From Paenibacillus sp. VTT E-133291 (GTDB lineage Bacteria > Bacillota > Bacilli > Paenibacillales > Paenibacillaceae), in contig NZ_NFVA01000049.1 of the NCBI RefSeq assembly GCF_002264395.1, positions 1-52,201 on the forward strand: a DNA stretch of 52,201 bases, written 5' to 3'. Position numbers and translations under genes: made by a program. Shown piece after piece: positions 32,532 to 40,690 of the stretch (positions within the stretch are counted from its first letter, which is position 1; every line of letters starts with the position of its first letter). Below the pieces are notes generated by a model, which was given only the letters and a program-made list of their open reading frames with translations, did not search any database and was not told the DNA's origin.

Positions 32532-33260
32532 TCATACGAGATCGCGACTCTTGAGTCGATGGATAGTCCATTTAGAGAATAATTGCACGGATATTGTCCC
32601 TAGCAGAAGTGTGCCCCACATGATCGGGGATAGCAGCCCCCATTCCTTAGAAAGCGAGATGCTATACAAGAATAGGTTGCCTCCCCCTAGCATAACCAGG
32701 AACGATATTGCCCAAGATGCCACTACGATTAGCACGGTTAGCCCTAGATAAACTTTTCCGCTAAATAGATATTCGATAAAAATATATAAGCCTGAAACAA
32801 TGAGTCCTACACCGATCCAAGTTATAGCAAAAGCAATAAACGCCGGTAATGTCATCCCCTTGCGGTAGTTCTCACCGAGCATATAGACAATTCCGAAGAA
32901 CAATACACCATTCACAGTAAAGGACCCTATCGCCTGAAACTTTCTCCGAGTTAATACCACTGTCACAGGAATCGGTAAAGCTCGTAAGTAAGCCAACATT
33001 CTTGTGTAGGAGTCTTCACTCCAATATTTCATAGAACGACGGGAGAATGAGACTCCGATTAACGGCATTAATGAGAGAAGTAAAAAATCTGCTAACATTG
33101 TCCGATCTTGATTAGCTAGCACGTCATTTGTTACCAAACTCATCATTCCAGCCAGATAACCCATAAAAATAATTGTGGTTATGAGTGTTCCAAATACTTT
33201 TAATTTGTCTCCTCTAAAATCAGAGCAGACGATAAACCACGAATCCCTTATTGTTCTCAT
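32532..33260 (-). CDS. Six-helix membrane protein, probable ABC permease subunit
   Basis: 242 residues with about six hydrophobic helices (for example TLITTIIFMGYLAGMMSLV, MLADFLLLSLMPLIGVSF, YLGLTVLIVVASWAISFLV). No catalytic motif. The family is not recognised with certainty. As the first gene of the YtrA-type operon, with an unpaired ATPase two genes on, a permease role is the best inference. GCGAGGT precedes the ATG. Confidence 0.75.
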   Translation of the reverse strand: MRTIRDSWFIVCSDFRGDKLKVFGTLITTIIFMGYLAGMMSLVTNDVLANQDRTMLADFLLLSLMPLIGVSFSRRSMKYWSEDSYTRMLAYLRALPIPVTVVLTRRKFQAIGSFTVNGVLFFGIVYMLGENYRKGMTLPAFIAFAITWIGVGLIVSGLYIFIEYLFSGKVYLGLTVLIVVASWAISFLVMLGGGNLFLYSISLSKEWGLLSPIMWGTLLLGTISVQLFSKWTIHRLKSRDLV

Positions 33261-33328
33261 AAATGCTAACCTCGCTTTACAATGTCTTCAGCGTCTTCGG
33301 GAAGCAGTTGTTCATATCCCTGTGCTTA

Positions 33329-33394
33329 CTGTATATATCTATATACACAGTATATGTCCCTAATTTACCATTGTCAATCCTGTAAATGGTAAAT
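33329..33394 (-). promoter_or_regulatory. Promoter of the YtrA-type ABC operon with two palindromes
   Basis: TTGACA (33377-33372), 17-bp spacer, TATACT (33354-33349) on the minus strand: nearly ideal sigma-A. Overlapping the -10 and start is the dyad CTGTATATAT CT ATATACACAG (33329-33350, one mismatch). A second perfect 10-bp inverted repeat, ATTTACCATT/AATGGTAAAT (33363-33372, 33385-33394), brackets the -35. The first is the best candidate for the GntR operator. Confidence 0.8.
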
Positions 33395-33616
33395 ATTCAA
33401 AGAGATTAGGAGGTATTCGCTCCCCTTCCTTTGGAGAAGACCATACACGCATGAGGGCTGATCATTATTGGGATTAACTAATCAGAGGGTTAAGCATTGC
33501 ATGTAGAAAGGTTTAATGTATGCGAAGAATGCGGAGTGAGATTACCTCATTGTTGCTTCGCCTATAAGTTGTAGGTTGCAGGATGCGGGGGCTGTTGCTC
33601 CTTCGTGGAGGGGTGT

Positions 33617-33781
33617 TGAGTAGATGCGATTTGTGGTTAGATACGAAGACTCGGTGGGTGCGCAACTGGGTGAATCTGACCATTCGACAGATGCGACTGC
33701 TTGGCGGATGCTACTACTGGGTGGATGGGATCGCTCGGTGGGTGTAACTGCCATATGCAACTGCGAGGGGTGAAGGCGAGC
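33617..33781. repeat. Degenerate 17-bp tandem repeat (minisatellite)
   Basis: About nine and a half units of 17 bp (one of 16, one of 13). Typical units are TCGACAGATGCGACTGC, TTGGCGGATGCTACTAC, TGGGTGGATGGGATCGC and TCGGTGGGTGTAACTGC, consensus near TYGGYGGATGCRACTGC. The period is not a multiple of three, and the open frame across it has no credible ribosome site, so it is non-coding. Confidence 0.75.
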
Positions 33782-33829
33782 TGGGTCAGATCAATCTGAG
33801 GTATGACATCATGTGAAGTAGATCAACAA

Positions 33830-34013
33830 TTAGGGAAAATCTCCCTCAAATTACTTGGATTTTGCCTGAAATCAACGTTTTTAGGGAATTTCTCCCTAAT
33901 AATTCACCCAATTCTACGTTTTAGAGCTAAAACGGTTAAAATACAGGGAGAAATTCCCTAATTATCGTTTTCGAGATCAAAACTTATCTCTTTTCAGGGA
34001 GGTTTTCCCTAAA
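33830..34013. repeat. Four-copy array of TTAGGGA palindromes
   Basis: Palindromes TTAGGGAAAATCTCCCT, TTAGGGAATTTCTCCCTAA, CAGGGAGAAATTCCCTAA and CAGGGAGGTTTTCCCTAA begin at about 33830, 33881, 33943 and 33994, spaced 51, 62 and 51 bp. The spacers differ but share a CGTTTT element before the palindrome. They are too short and variable for a CRISPR array. Function unknown. Confidence 0.75.
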
Positions 34014-34163
34014 AATAAGCCTGGCATCCACTATCCCTATTTAGGAACAAGCAGATACACAGGCTTACTTCATTACTATTCACACAAATTCACGTACGAT
34101 TCGCACGCATATTCACATGCTCTTTTCACACGCCAATCCACAAGCTCTATTCACACAGCTAAC

Positions 34164-34628
34164 CTACGCGCCCAAAATAACTTCCCACACCGGCTTGGTG
34201 TGTCCACCTGGATACAGAACATAAAGCAGCACATACACCATAACGCCAGTAATCGCAGTAATGAACCAGATTATAGATGTCACTCTGCCCCACTTACGGT
34301 GCTTGGAGTACTTCGCTTTAAATCCAAGAGTTAATGTAGTAAGTCCGAATACCGCAGCTACCGTTGCCAGCACGATATGGAAGATCAGAAACACTTGATA
34401 AATCGTCTGTAGTTCATCCGGTCCGCCCCATGAGGTGTTCCCCACGAACAACGTTCTAGAGACATAAACAATAAAAAACAGGAGCGCAGCGATTGCAGCA
34501 GCAATCATCGTCTTCTTGTGCGCCTCGCGTTTGCCCTTAATGATGAGCCACCAGCCAATAGCTACGAGCACCGCACTAAGCACGATGAACGATGTGCTAA
34601 TAGTTGGAAACACCGTAAAAATATCCAT
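34164..34628 (-). CDS. DUF420 membrane protein (YozB/CtaM-like oxidase assembly factor)
   Basis: 154 residues, four to five membrane helices, with the DUF420 pattern: VFPTISTSFIVLSAVLVAIG, HKKTMIAAAIAALLFFIVYV and IYQVFLIFHIVLATVAAVFG. The spaced His residues are conserved in this family. CtaM of Staphylococcus, in this family, is needed for haem-copper oxidase maturation. Position after ctaG, 26 bp away, supports the same role. AAGGAGG precedes the ATG. Confidence 0.85.
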   Translation of the reverse strand: MDIFTVFPTISTSFIVLSAVLVAIGWWLIIKGKREAHKKTMIAAAIAALLFFIVYVSRTLFVGNTSWGGPDELQTIYQVFLIFHIVLATVAAVFGLTTLTLGFKAKYSKHRKWGRVTSIIWFITAITGVMVYVLLYVLYPGGHTKPVWEVILGA

Positions 34629-34654
34629 GATTCTCCTCCTTGGCAGTCTACCAG

Positions 34655-35575
34655 TTATGCACGGGTCAAGGTGCTCTCCTCGAGTGCTGAGGAAGGCGTC
34701 GATAATTCATCGCCCTCTTGTCCGTTCTCTTTTTTATACCAATGATAGAACACATAAGCAAGCATAGAGGCAAAAATAAATTCCTGAATGAACTTCATCG
34801 CGATCCCTCCCACCTGCTGATCCACCTTTGGTGACAACAATTCAAAGAACGCAGGACCCCCAAAATTCTGAAGTAAGGCAGAAGGATCACCCGATATACA
34901 ATAGCCCATGGCAAGTGCCCAAGTCTCCGGATCACTATAAGTAGCATAGAGCGGTTGATCTGCAAAAATAATCAGTCCGCATGCTGGTGTCAGCAATACC
35001 ATATTTAGAAAAATAAACCCAATCTTGCCCAGTCCACTCGCCATTCGGCGCTCCGGTAGCGGATTGATCAATGTCCACCACATTAAGGCAGCGGTTAGGA
35101 ATAAAACAATATAGTAGATTCGGTGAACGGTAAAATGCAGCATCACATAATCATGGATAACAGGAATATGGTACAAGGAAAATAGTCCATTAAACATAAG
35201 AGCAGCTACCACCGGTCGAGCTAAGAAAGACAGCCGACGAAAGGGATTTACTTTCAATAGGCTGCGCCACATAAAATCTGGAATCCCCAGCATAATTAGC
35301 GGCACTGCCACTAGGTATGATAAGGCCATACTAACCATGTGGAATGAAAACATCATATGTCCTAATAAGCTAACAGGACCGCCTTGTGCCAGATAAAGCG
35401 CAAGCATTCCGCACACAAATAGTGCTCTTCGCCAGAACGGAACCGGAACTGAATCCGCATAACGTCCAACAATCGGACCAATCCAAACGAAATAACCCGC
35501 CGTCAGCAGCAGCATAACCGCCAGAAAAAGCGGGCTCCATAGTTCTGCAAAGCTAAAATATTGTAATCCGAGCAT
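34655..35575 (-). CDS. ctaG: CtaG, caa3-type cytochrome c oxidase assembly factor
   Basis: 306 residues with seven to nine membrane helices. MMFSFHMVSMALSYLVAVPL, HFTVHRIYYIVLFLTAALMW and DQQVGGIAMKF are hallmarks of the caa3_CtaG family, which helps insert copper into the oxidase. AGGAGG precedes the ATG. It is separated from ctaF by a hairpin, so it may be made in smaller amount than the structural subunits. Confidence 0.92.
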   Translation of the reverse strand: MLGLQYFSFAELWSPLFLAVMLLLTAGYFVWIGPIVGRYADSVPVPFWRRALFVCGMLALYLAQGGPVSLLGHMMFSFHMVSMALSYLVAVPLIMLGIPDFMWRSLLKVNPFRRLSFLARPVVAALMFNGLFSLYHIPVIHDYVMLHFTVHRIYYIVLFLTAALMWWTLINPLPERRMASGLGKIGFIFLNMVLLTPACGLIIFADQPLYATYSDPETWALAMGYCISGDPSALLQNFGGPAFFELLSPKVDQQVGGIAMKFIQEFIFASMLAYVFYHWYKKENGQEGDELSTPSSALEESTLTRA

Positions 35576-35614
35576 AACCCTAACCCCTCCTAGCGCAGGA
35601 TCTAGTTAAACACC

Positions 35615-35646
35615 AAAAAGAGGGGGCATCGCAGCCCGCCTCTTTC
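35615..35646 (-). terminator. Hairpin between ctaF and ctaG
   Basis: AAAGAGG.GGGC pairs with GCCC.CCTCTTT around TGCGAT, followed by TT on the minus strand. It sits 12 bp past the ctaF stop. A partial terminator would lower ctaG expression. A full one would make ctaG a separate unit, but I see no clear promoter after it. Confidence 0.7.
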
Positions 35647-35657
35647 TTTATAGTCCG

Positions 35658-35984
35658 TTAATTCCACCAAACCCAATACAGCGACATAATAATACAGGTA
35701 CCGGCGGTAAAAAAACCACCCAGCATGAAAATAATCGGGATTAGATGTCCTTTATCTTTCAGGTGCATCCAGAAGCCCATCTGCACAATAACCTGAATGA
35801 CTGCCATCACCAGTAGTAGAATAACCGCAAAGGTGGCATTCACGCCTCCAGCCGCAACAGCGGCGAAAGCAATTAAGGTCAAGACAATGGACAGTATAAA
35901 GACAACAATATGCCTCTGTGGCCCTTCATGCCGATGGCGATGCTTATACCCGTCGTTCTCCGGCACATGCTGATCTGTCGTCAT
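35658..35984 (-). CDS. ctaF: Cytochrome c oxidase subunit IV (CtaF)
   Basis: About 108 residues. A His-rich polar N-terminus (YKHRHRHEGPQRH) is followed by three membrane helices, typical of the prokaryotic subunit IV (COX4_pro). The second helix ends in QVIVQMGFWMHLKDKGH, the family signature. The ATG at 35984 has GGTGGG ahead and lies just past the ctaE stop. The longer frame would overlap ctaE needlessly. Confidence 0.9.
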   Translation of the reverse strand: MTTDQHVPENDGYKHRHRHEGPQRHIVVFILSIVLTLIAFAAVAAGGVNATFAVILLLVMAVIQVIVQMGFWMHLKDKGHLIPIIFMLGGFFTAGTCIIMSLYWVWWN

Positions 35985-35989
35985 AGTGT

Positions 35990-36616
35990 CTAGCCCACCT
36001 TTCCAAGTAGGTATACAACCGTAAAGATGAAGACCCATACCACATCAATAAAATGCCAGTACATGGCTGACACATACACTTTTGGTGCAGTAACTACGGT
36101 TAATCCTTTACGCATGAGTTGCCCGATCAGGATGGAGATCCATGCAATCCCGAAAGCTACGTGCGCACCGTGGAATCCTACTAATGTATAGAATGCCGAA
36201 CTGAATGCACTTGTAGTCATTCCGAAGTCTTCGTGTCTCACATATTGAGTAAACTCATAGATCTCCAGAATCAGGAAACCAAGCCCTAAGGCTACAGTGA
36301 CCAAAAGCCAGTTGCGAAGCACAGCCGGACGGTTTCTATGCATCGCTTGAATAGCGAACACACTCGTCAAACTGCTTACCAAAAGAATGAATGTCGCAGC
36401 AGCTACAAGCGGCAAGTGAAACAGTTCATTCGCCGATGGCCCCTCATTCGTCTGATTACGCAATGCGAGGAACGTAGCGAACAACGTACCGAACAATACC
36501 GCTTCCCCACCTAGAAACAACCAAAAGGCAAGAACCTTGTTTCGTCCTTCGAGCGTAGCTTTTTCCGGCTCGTGAGGAAATTCTTCCTTAGAAGCTTCTG
36601 CATGTGCCGTTGTCAT
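35990..36616 (-). CDS. ctaE: Cytochrome c oxidase subunit III (CtaE)
   Basis: 208 residues, five membrane helices, with KVLAFWLFLGGEAVLFGTLF at the start and GFHGAHVAFGIAWISILIGQ and YWHFIDVVWVFIFTVVYL at the end. The GFHGxHV and WHFxDVVW motifs are diagnostic for subunit III. Its start overlaps the ctaD stop by 4 bp, so the two are translationally coupled. Confidence 0.95.
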   Translation of the reverse strand: MTTAHAEASKEEFPHEPEKATLEGRNKVLAFWLFLGGEAVLFGTLFATFLALRNQTNEGPSANELFHLPLVAAATFILLVSSLTSVFAIQAMHRNRPAVLRNWLLVTVALGLGFLILEIYEFTQYVRHEDFGMTTSAFSSAFYTLVGFHGAHVAFGIAWISILIGQLMRKGLTVVTAPKVYVSAMYWHFIDVVWVFIFTVVYLLGKVG

Positions 36617-38538
36617 GTCCGCTCACTTCCTTCCAGCTCTTCAGGTTCAATATGCCATCCATGATCATCATACAGCGAACGCAACAGCATGGATCCAAAC
36701 GTAATGATAAGACCGATGGCTGTAACGATATAATTATTAAACATAAAGCTCATAAAGGCGTTGCCGAAGTCGTCCCGACTGAACATGAAGCCAAGTCCAG
36801 CGATGAAAATCCCAACAGACATAGTAAACGGCAATATAGTTGCAGACGGCATATGGATCGAGCCGACCGGTTCTGCCGGAGTCATGCCTTTATTTCCTGC
36901 CATTTTTTCTTTCCAGAATGCATCAATCCCACGGATAAGCGGGGTTTGCTTGAAGTTATATTCCGGTGGCGGCGAAGGAATCGTCCATTCTAGTGTACGT
37001 CCATCCTCCCACGGATCATTTGCTGCATCCGCCGGCTTTCTTGAAGTCAGGAAGATGTTGACCAAGAAGATAATCATGCCAACACTCATCAATCCAGCAC
37101 CGATTGTACTGACTAAATTCAGCAAATCGAATTGCTGATTCGGCAAATACGTGAATACCCGGCGCTGCATCCCCATAAGTCCAAGGAAATGCTGTACAAA
37201 GAATGTCAGATGGAATCCGATAATAAATGTCCAGAAGGTCCATTTGCCCAGCTTTTCACTTAGCATCCGACCAAACATCTTCGGCCACCAGTAATGCAGA
37301 CCTGCAAACAGGCCAAGCACCAATCCGCCCACAATAACGTAGTGGAAATGCGCTACAACAAAATACGTATCATGGAACTGAAAGTCAGCAGGCGCAGAAG
37401 CCAGCATGACGCCAGTGACGCCACCCATCGTAAAGGTAGGAATGAATCCTGCCGCGAACAGGTTTGGTGTCGTGAAACGCACTTGCCCGCCCCACATCGT
37501 GAACAACCAGTTAAAAATCTTGATTCCGGTCGGAACCGCAATCAACATCGTCGATACAGAGAACAACGCATTAGCTACTGGTCCAAGTCCGGTAGTGAAC
37601 ATATGGTGAGCCCAAACCATGAAGCCCAGGAAGGCAATCAGGATGGTAGCGAACACCATTGAGCTATACCCGAACAGTCGCTTCCGCGAAAAAGTCGGGA
37701 TAACCTCCGATATAATTCCGAAGGCAGGCAGAATGAGAATATATACTTCTGGATGCCCAAATATCCAGAAGATATGTTGCCAGAGCACCGGATTACCGCC
37801 AGCCCCAACCTCGAAGAAATTGGCTCCAAGTATCCGGTCGAATGTCAGCAGTACTAATCCTACTGTAACTGCCGGAAATGCAAACAAAATAATTGCGGAA
37901 GTAATAAATGTAGTCCAAGCAAACATCGGCATCCGCATGTAGGTCATTCCCGGCGCGCGCATCGTAATGATCGTGGCTAGAAAGTTAATCCCCCCGATGA
38001 GGGTACCTAATCCGGCAATTTGAAGACCAATCGTATAAAAGTCTACACCGTGTGTAGTGCTGTATGTACTCGTAGATAGTGGGGTGTAGGAGGTCCATCC
38101 GGCATCAGGAGCGCCACCCATTATCCAGCTGAGATTCAGTAGAATTCCGCCGAACAGGAAGGTCCAGAAGCCAAGTGCATTTAGAAAAGGAAAGGCTACA
38201 TCACGTGCACCGATCTGTAGCGGTATGACAGCATTCATTAAGGCGAAGATGATTGGCATGACGCCGAGGAATATCATCGTCGTACCATGCATGGTAATAA
38301 GTTCATTAAACGTTTGGGCATCCAAAAAATTATTCATTGGTTTGATGAGTTGCCAGCGAATCAGAAGTGCTTCAATTCCACCGATACCAAAAAATAATCC
38401 TCCGGCCCATAGGTACAAAATTGCGATTTTTTTATGATCGACGGTTGTTAGCCAATCCATAAGTCCTGTATGGCGCTTCACACTGTGGCCATGCCCCAGA
38501 GGCTTGGATGAATTCAAGGTATGCGCTGCTTGAGCCAA
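36613..38538 (-). CDS. ctaD: Cytochrome c oxidase subunit I (CtaD)
   Basis: 641 residues, 13-14 membrane helices. The haem and Cu-B ligands are visible in WIFGHPEVYILILPAFGIIS (His-Tyr pair), WAHHMFTTG (His-His) and TYFVVAHFHYVIVGG (haem a and a3 His). It is the catalytic subunit of a caa3-type, proton-pumping oxidase. It lies 49 bp after ctaC and overlaps ctaE. Length matches Bacillus CtaD. Confidence 0.97.
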   Translation of the reverse strand: MAQAAHTLNSSKPLGHGHSVKRHTGLMDWLTTVDHKKIAILYLWAGGLFFGIGGIEALLIRWQLIKPMNNFLDAQTFNELITMHGTTMIFLGVMPIIFALMNAVIPLQIGARDVAFPFLNALGFWTFLFGGILLNLSWIMGGAPDAGWTSYTPLSTSTYSTTHGVDFYTIGLQIAGLGTLIGGINFLATIITMRAPGMTYMRMPMFAWTTFITSAIILFAFPAVTVGLVLLTFDRILGANFFEVGAGGNPVLWQHIFWIFGHPEVYILILPAFGIISEVIPTFSRKRLFGYSSMVFATILIAFLGFMVWAHHMFTTGLGPVANALFSVSTMLIAVPTGIKIFNWLFTMWGGQVRFTTPNLFAAGFIPTFTMGGVTGVMLASAPADFQFHDTYFVVAHFHYVIVGGLVLGLFAGLHYWWPKMFGRMLSEKLGKWTFWTFIIGFHLTFFVQHFLGLMGMQRRVFTYLPNQQFDLLNLVSTIGAGLMSVGMIIFLVNIFLTSRKPADAANDPWEDGRTLEWTIPSPPPEYNFKQTPLIRGIDAFWKEKMAGNKGMTPAEPVGSIHMPSATILPFTMSVGIFIAGLGFMFSRDDFGNAFMSFMFNNYIVTAIGLIITFGSMLLRSLYDDHGWHIEPEELEGSERT

Positions 38539-38587
38539 AGTTCGTACCCCCTTTTTCGAAAGTTCCGCCCGCCTTTAGGCTAAGGCA

Positions 38588-39634
38588 TTAGTCCAGCTTA
38601 TAGTTGGCCAGATACTCAGCAATGCCATCAATCTCCGCATCACTTAGGCCTAGATCTTTGGGGTTAGGCATCAGATTGCCCGGTTTTACGGATTGTGGAT
38701 CATGCAGCCATGTTTTGAGATTCTCCTCAATTGGTGCACCATCCTCCCTCGTGTCGTCGTTGAGCAGGATTCCTGCAATCGACTCCCGAGAACCAATTCC
38801 GGTCAAGTTCGGCGCATTATTAATCCCTTGATCACCTACAGCGTGGCAAGTCAGACACGCCGCTTTGAACTTCTCAGCTAAAGCAGGATCCTCTGGCAGC
38901 ACAGCTACGGGTGCTTTCATCGAATCTATCCACTTCTGAAAATCTTGTTCACTAACCGATTTTACCTTAAACTCCATGAATCCATGAGACGGCCCGCATA
39001 GTTCCGCACATTTGCCACGGTAAACGCCTTCATTAGGTGCACTGAAGCTGAAGCGGTTAATCGTCCCGGCTGGGTTGGTGTCGATTTTACCGGAAAGAGA
39101 AGGGACCCAGAAGGAGTGCAGCACGTCTTTAGTCTCCAGCTCAAAAGCAATATCTTTGCCTACTGGAATAATCAGATCCTGCGCTGTAGTCACCTTGTAA
39201 TCGGTATACTCAAACTCCCACCAATATTGATGGCCGGTTACTTTAACCTTAATCGCATCCTTGTCATTGGCATGATCATCTCCTGCGGCGAACACTGCTT
39301 TCACCGTTGGAACTGCCAGTACCACTACGAGGATAAGCGGAATGACCGTCCAGAGAATCTCAAGCTTGATGCTACCCTCAACCTGCTCAGGGATTTCATT
39401 CTGACCCGGCTTTCGACGGAAACGGATCAGTACATAAGCTGCAATCGTAAAGACAATCAGCAACACGACGATCATAATACTGATCGACAGCTCCATTAAT
39501 CCATAAGACATTTCCGCCTGAGGACCCTGTGGTCTGAGTACTGACAAGTCCTCACGGCCGCACCCGGCAAGAAAGAGACCAAACATAGCGGTCATGGGAA
39601 GGAGTCGCTTTACAGCCTGCCACGTTTTCATCAT
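38588..39634 (-). CDS. ctaC: Cytochrome c oxidase subunit II with fused cytochrome c (CtaC)
   Basis: About 348 residues. A lipoprotein signal with lipobox LFLAGC is followed by two membrane helices and the Cu-A domain (CAELCGPSHGFMEFKV near 213-228). A C-terminal cytochrome c domain carries CLTCH near 273-277 and a distal Met (GNLMPNP). This fusion defines the caa3 type. The ATG at 39634 begins the signal peptide, with GGGG ahead. The upstream frame is not signal-like. First gene of the cta operon. Confidence 0.95.
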   Translation of the reverse strand: MMKTWQAVKRLLPMTAMFGLFLAGCGREDLSVLRPQGPQAEMSYGLMELSISIMIVVLLIVFTIAAYVLIRFRRKPGQNEIPEQVEGSIKLEILWTVIPLILVVVLAVPTVKAVFAAGDDHANDKDAIKVKVTGHQYWWEFEYTDYKVTTAQDLIIPVGKDIAFELETKDVLHSFWVPSLSGKIDTNPAGTINRFSFSAPNEGVYRGKCAELCGPSHGFMEFKVKSVSEQDFQKWIDSMKAPVAVLPEDPALAEKFKAACLTCHAVGDQGINNAPNLTGIGSRESIAGILLNDDTREDGAPIEENLKTWLHDPQSVKPGNLMPNPKDLGLSDAEIDGIAEYLANYKLD

Positions 39635-39702
39635 TGATCTACCCCGCTTTTCCCGATTTCGTAGGTTCCTGTTTTTTTCTGTCAATTATAACAATCACTA
39701 TT

Positions 39703-39731
39703 AATATAAGTTTAAGGGAAAGTTTTGTCAA
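39703..39731 (-). promoter_or_regulatory. Promoter of the cta operon
   Basis: TTGACA (39731-39726), 17-bp spacer, TATATT (39708-39703) on the minus strand, about 70 bp before ctaC. This is a strong sigma-A type promoter. The rest of the ~400-bp gap to 40032 is AT-rich and holds the terminator at 39919-39966 but no gene I can support. Confidence 0.75.
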
Positions 39732-39918
39732 TCGTTCACAACTAGTTCACATTGTAATTTTCGACATAATAATTCCTTGTCCTACCTGCATTTATGCGCA
39801 TTTTTTGAAAACGCAATCAAATAAAAAATGATCATTAAAGCGCATTCATTACGAAATGTGTCTATTAATTCATTTGACTATTTTATGAGAGACGATATTT
39901 CTTATTCATAAATGTACA

Positions 39919-39966
39919 TACAAAAAAAACCGATTCCTGCAACAAACGCTGCTCGGGCACGGTTTA
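39919..39966 (-). terminator. Probable terminator of the 62-aa gene
   Basis: AAACCG and CGGTTT pair around a loosely structured ~30-base loop with a short inner GCA/TGC pair. The minus strand then carries eight T. The stem is short, so the call rests mainly on the T run. Confidence 0.5.
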
Positions 39967-40032
39967 TAAGAATCCTCGTGGATGTTATTACTCAAAATGA
40001 TGTCAAAAGTAAGTGACACTCGTATCTGTTAG

Positions 40033-40221
40033 CTAGGAGACGGATGAATTCATCTTTACCAGCTCATGCTCCACGACCATGGTCAGTTCTTCTTCATAGC
40101 CTCCGGTAATCCGATATTTTCGGACGTACTCCTTTACGAATTTCTTGGGATCTTTGGGCCGGAAAATACGTGTCATTTCCCGTAAACTTTCCTTGACTTC
40201 GTTATGACCTTTACTTGCCAT
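40033..40221 (-). CDS. Small protein of unknown function, 62 aa
   Basis: The protein begins MASKGHNEVKESLREMTRIF. It is highly charged (Lys/Glu-rich), helical, cytoplasmic, without cysteine. GGGAGG lies 8 bases before the ATG at 40221, which is much better than the start 28 codons upstream. It stands alone between the cta promoter region and the divergent hydrolase gene. No family recognised. Confidence 0.7.
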   Translation of the reverse strand: MASKGHNEVKESLREMTRIFRPKDPKKFVKEYVRKYRITGGYEEELTMVVEHELVKMNSSVS

Positions 40222-40690
40222 GATCGTTCCCTCCCAAAACATTGAAAATGAATGCTCCGTTGTAGAGAATGCATGATGAAAAGTACGCCGTAACCTCGAA
40301 TGCAAGTGAAGTAACCATTACACATACGTGGCTTGCATTATCCGCCAAAACGTAAAATTCAAAGCTTCAAAGCCTTGAGATACTGGTTCGCCGGTGAAGC
40401 AGGTTCGTCGTGATTTGGGCTGAGAGTAAGGACGCCTGTTGAACGAAAGCTCCTTGACACTTTTATTACCCGAAGAGCCACTTACTGAATCACCCCTTTC
40501 GGGCCTTATCGTTATATTGTATCATATTCCGGTCCAACTTCCACCTTTCCTTGTAAAATGTGCTAATTGGAAAATTTTTATTTTTTATAATGTTCTTCGT
40601 AAGTCATATTGCTCGTGTCGGGTTAAAATACATTATGCTCTATAGCAGGCCACACCTAACACATACCACAGCAAGAAAAGGAGAGATCCT
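40222..40690. other. Intergenic region, nothing recognised beyond possible promoter elements
   Basis: A 469-bp gap between divergent genes. The part from 40320 to 40480 is mixed-composition and the part to 40690 AT-rich, with a TATAAT near 40585. I see no RNA family, repeat or credible frame. Confidence 0.5.

Noticed and set aside
33542..33760. Minus-strand frame of 72 codons across the minisatellite
   Set aside because: It is produced by the 17-bp repeat and has no ribosome site or protein-like composition.
33830..34013. CRISPR array
   Set aside because: The repeats are short, palindromic and variable, the spacing is uneven, and no cas gene is in the window.
40380..40480. Thiamine pyrophosphate riboswitch, because of a CTGAGA motif
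   Set aside because: The other conserved TPP elements (such as CCTGATC and the paired GGGG) are missing, and the downstream gene is a hydrolase.
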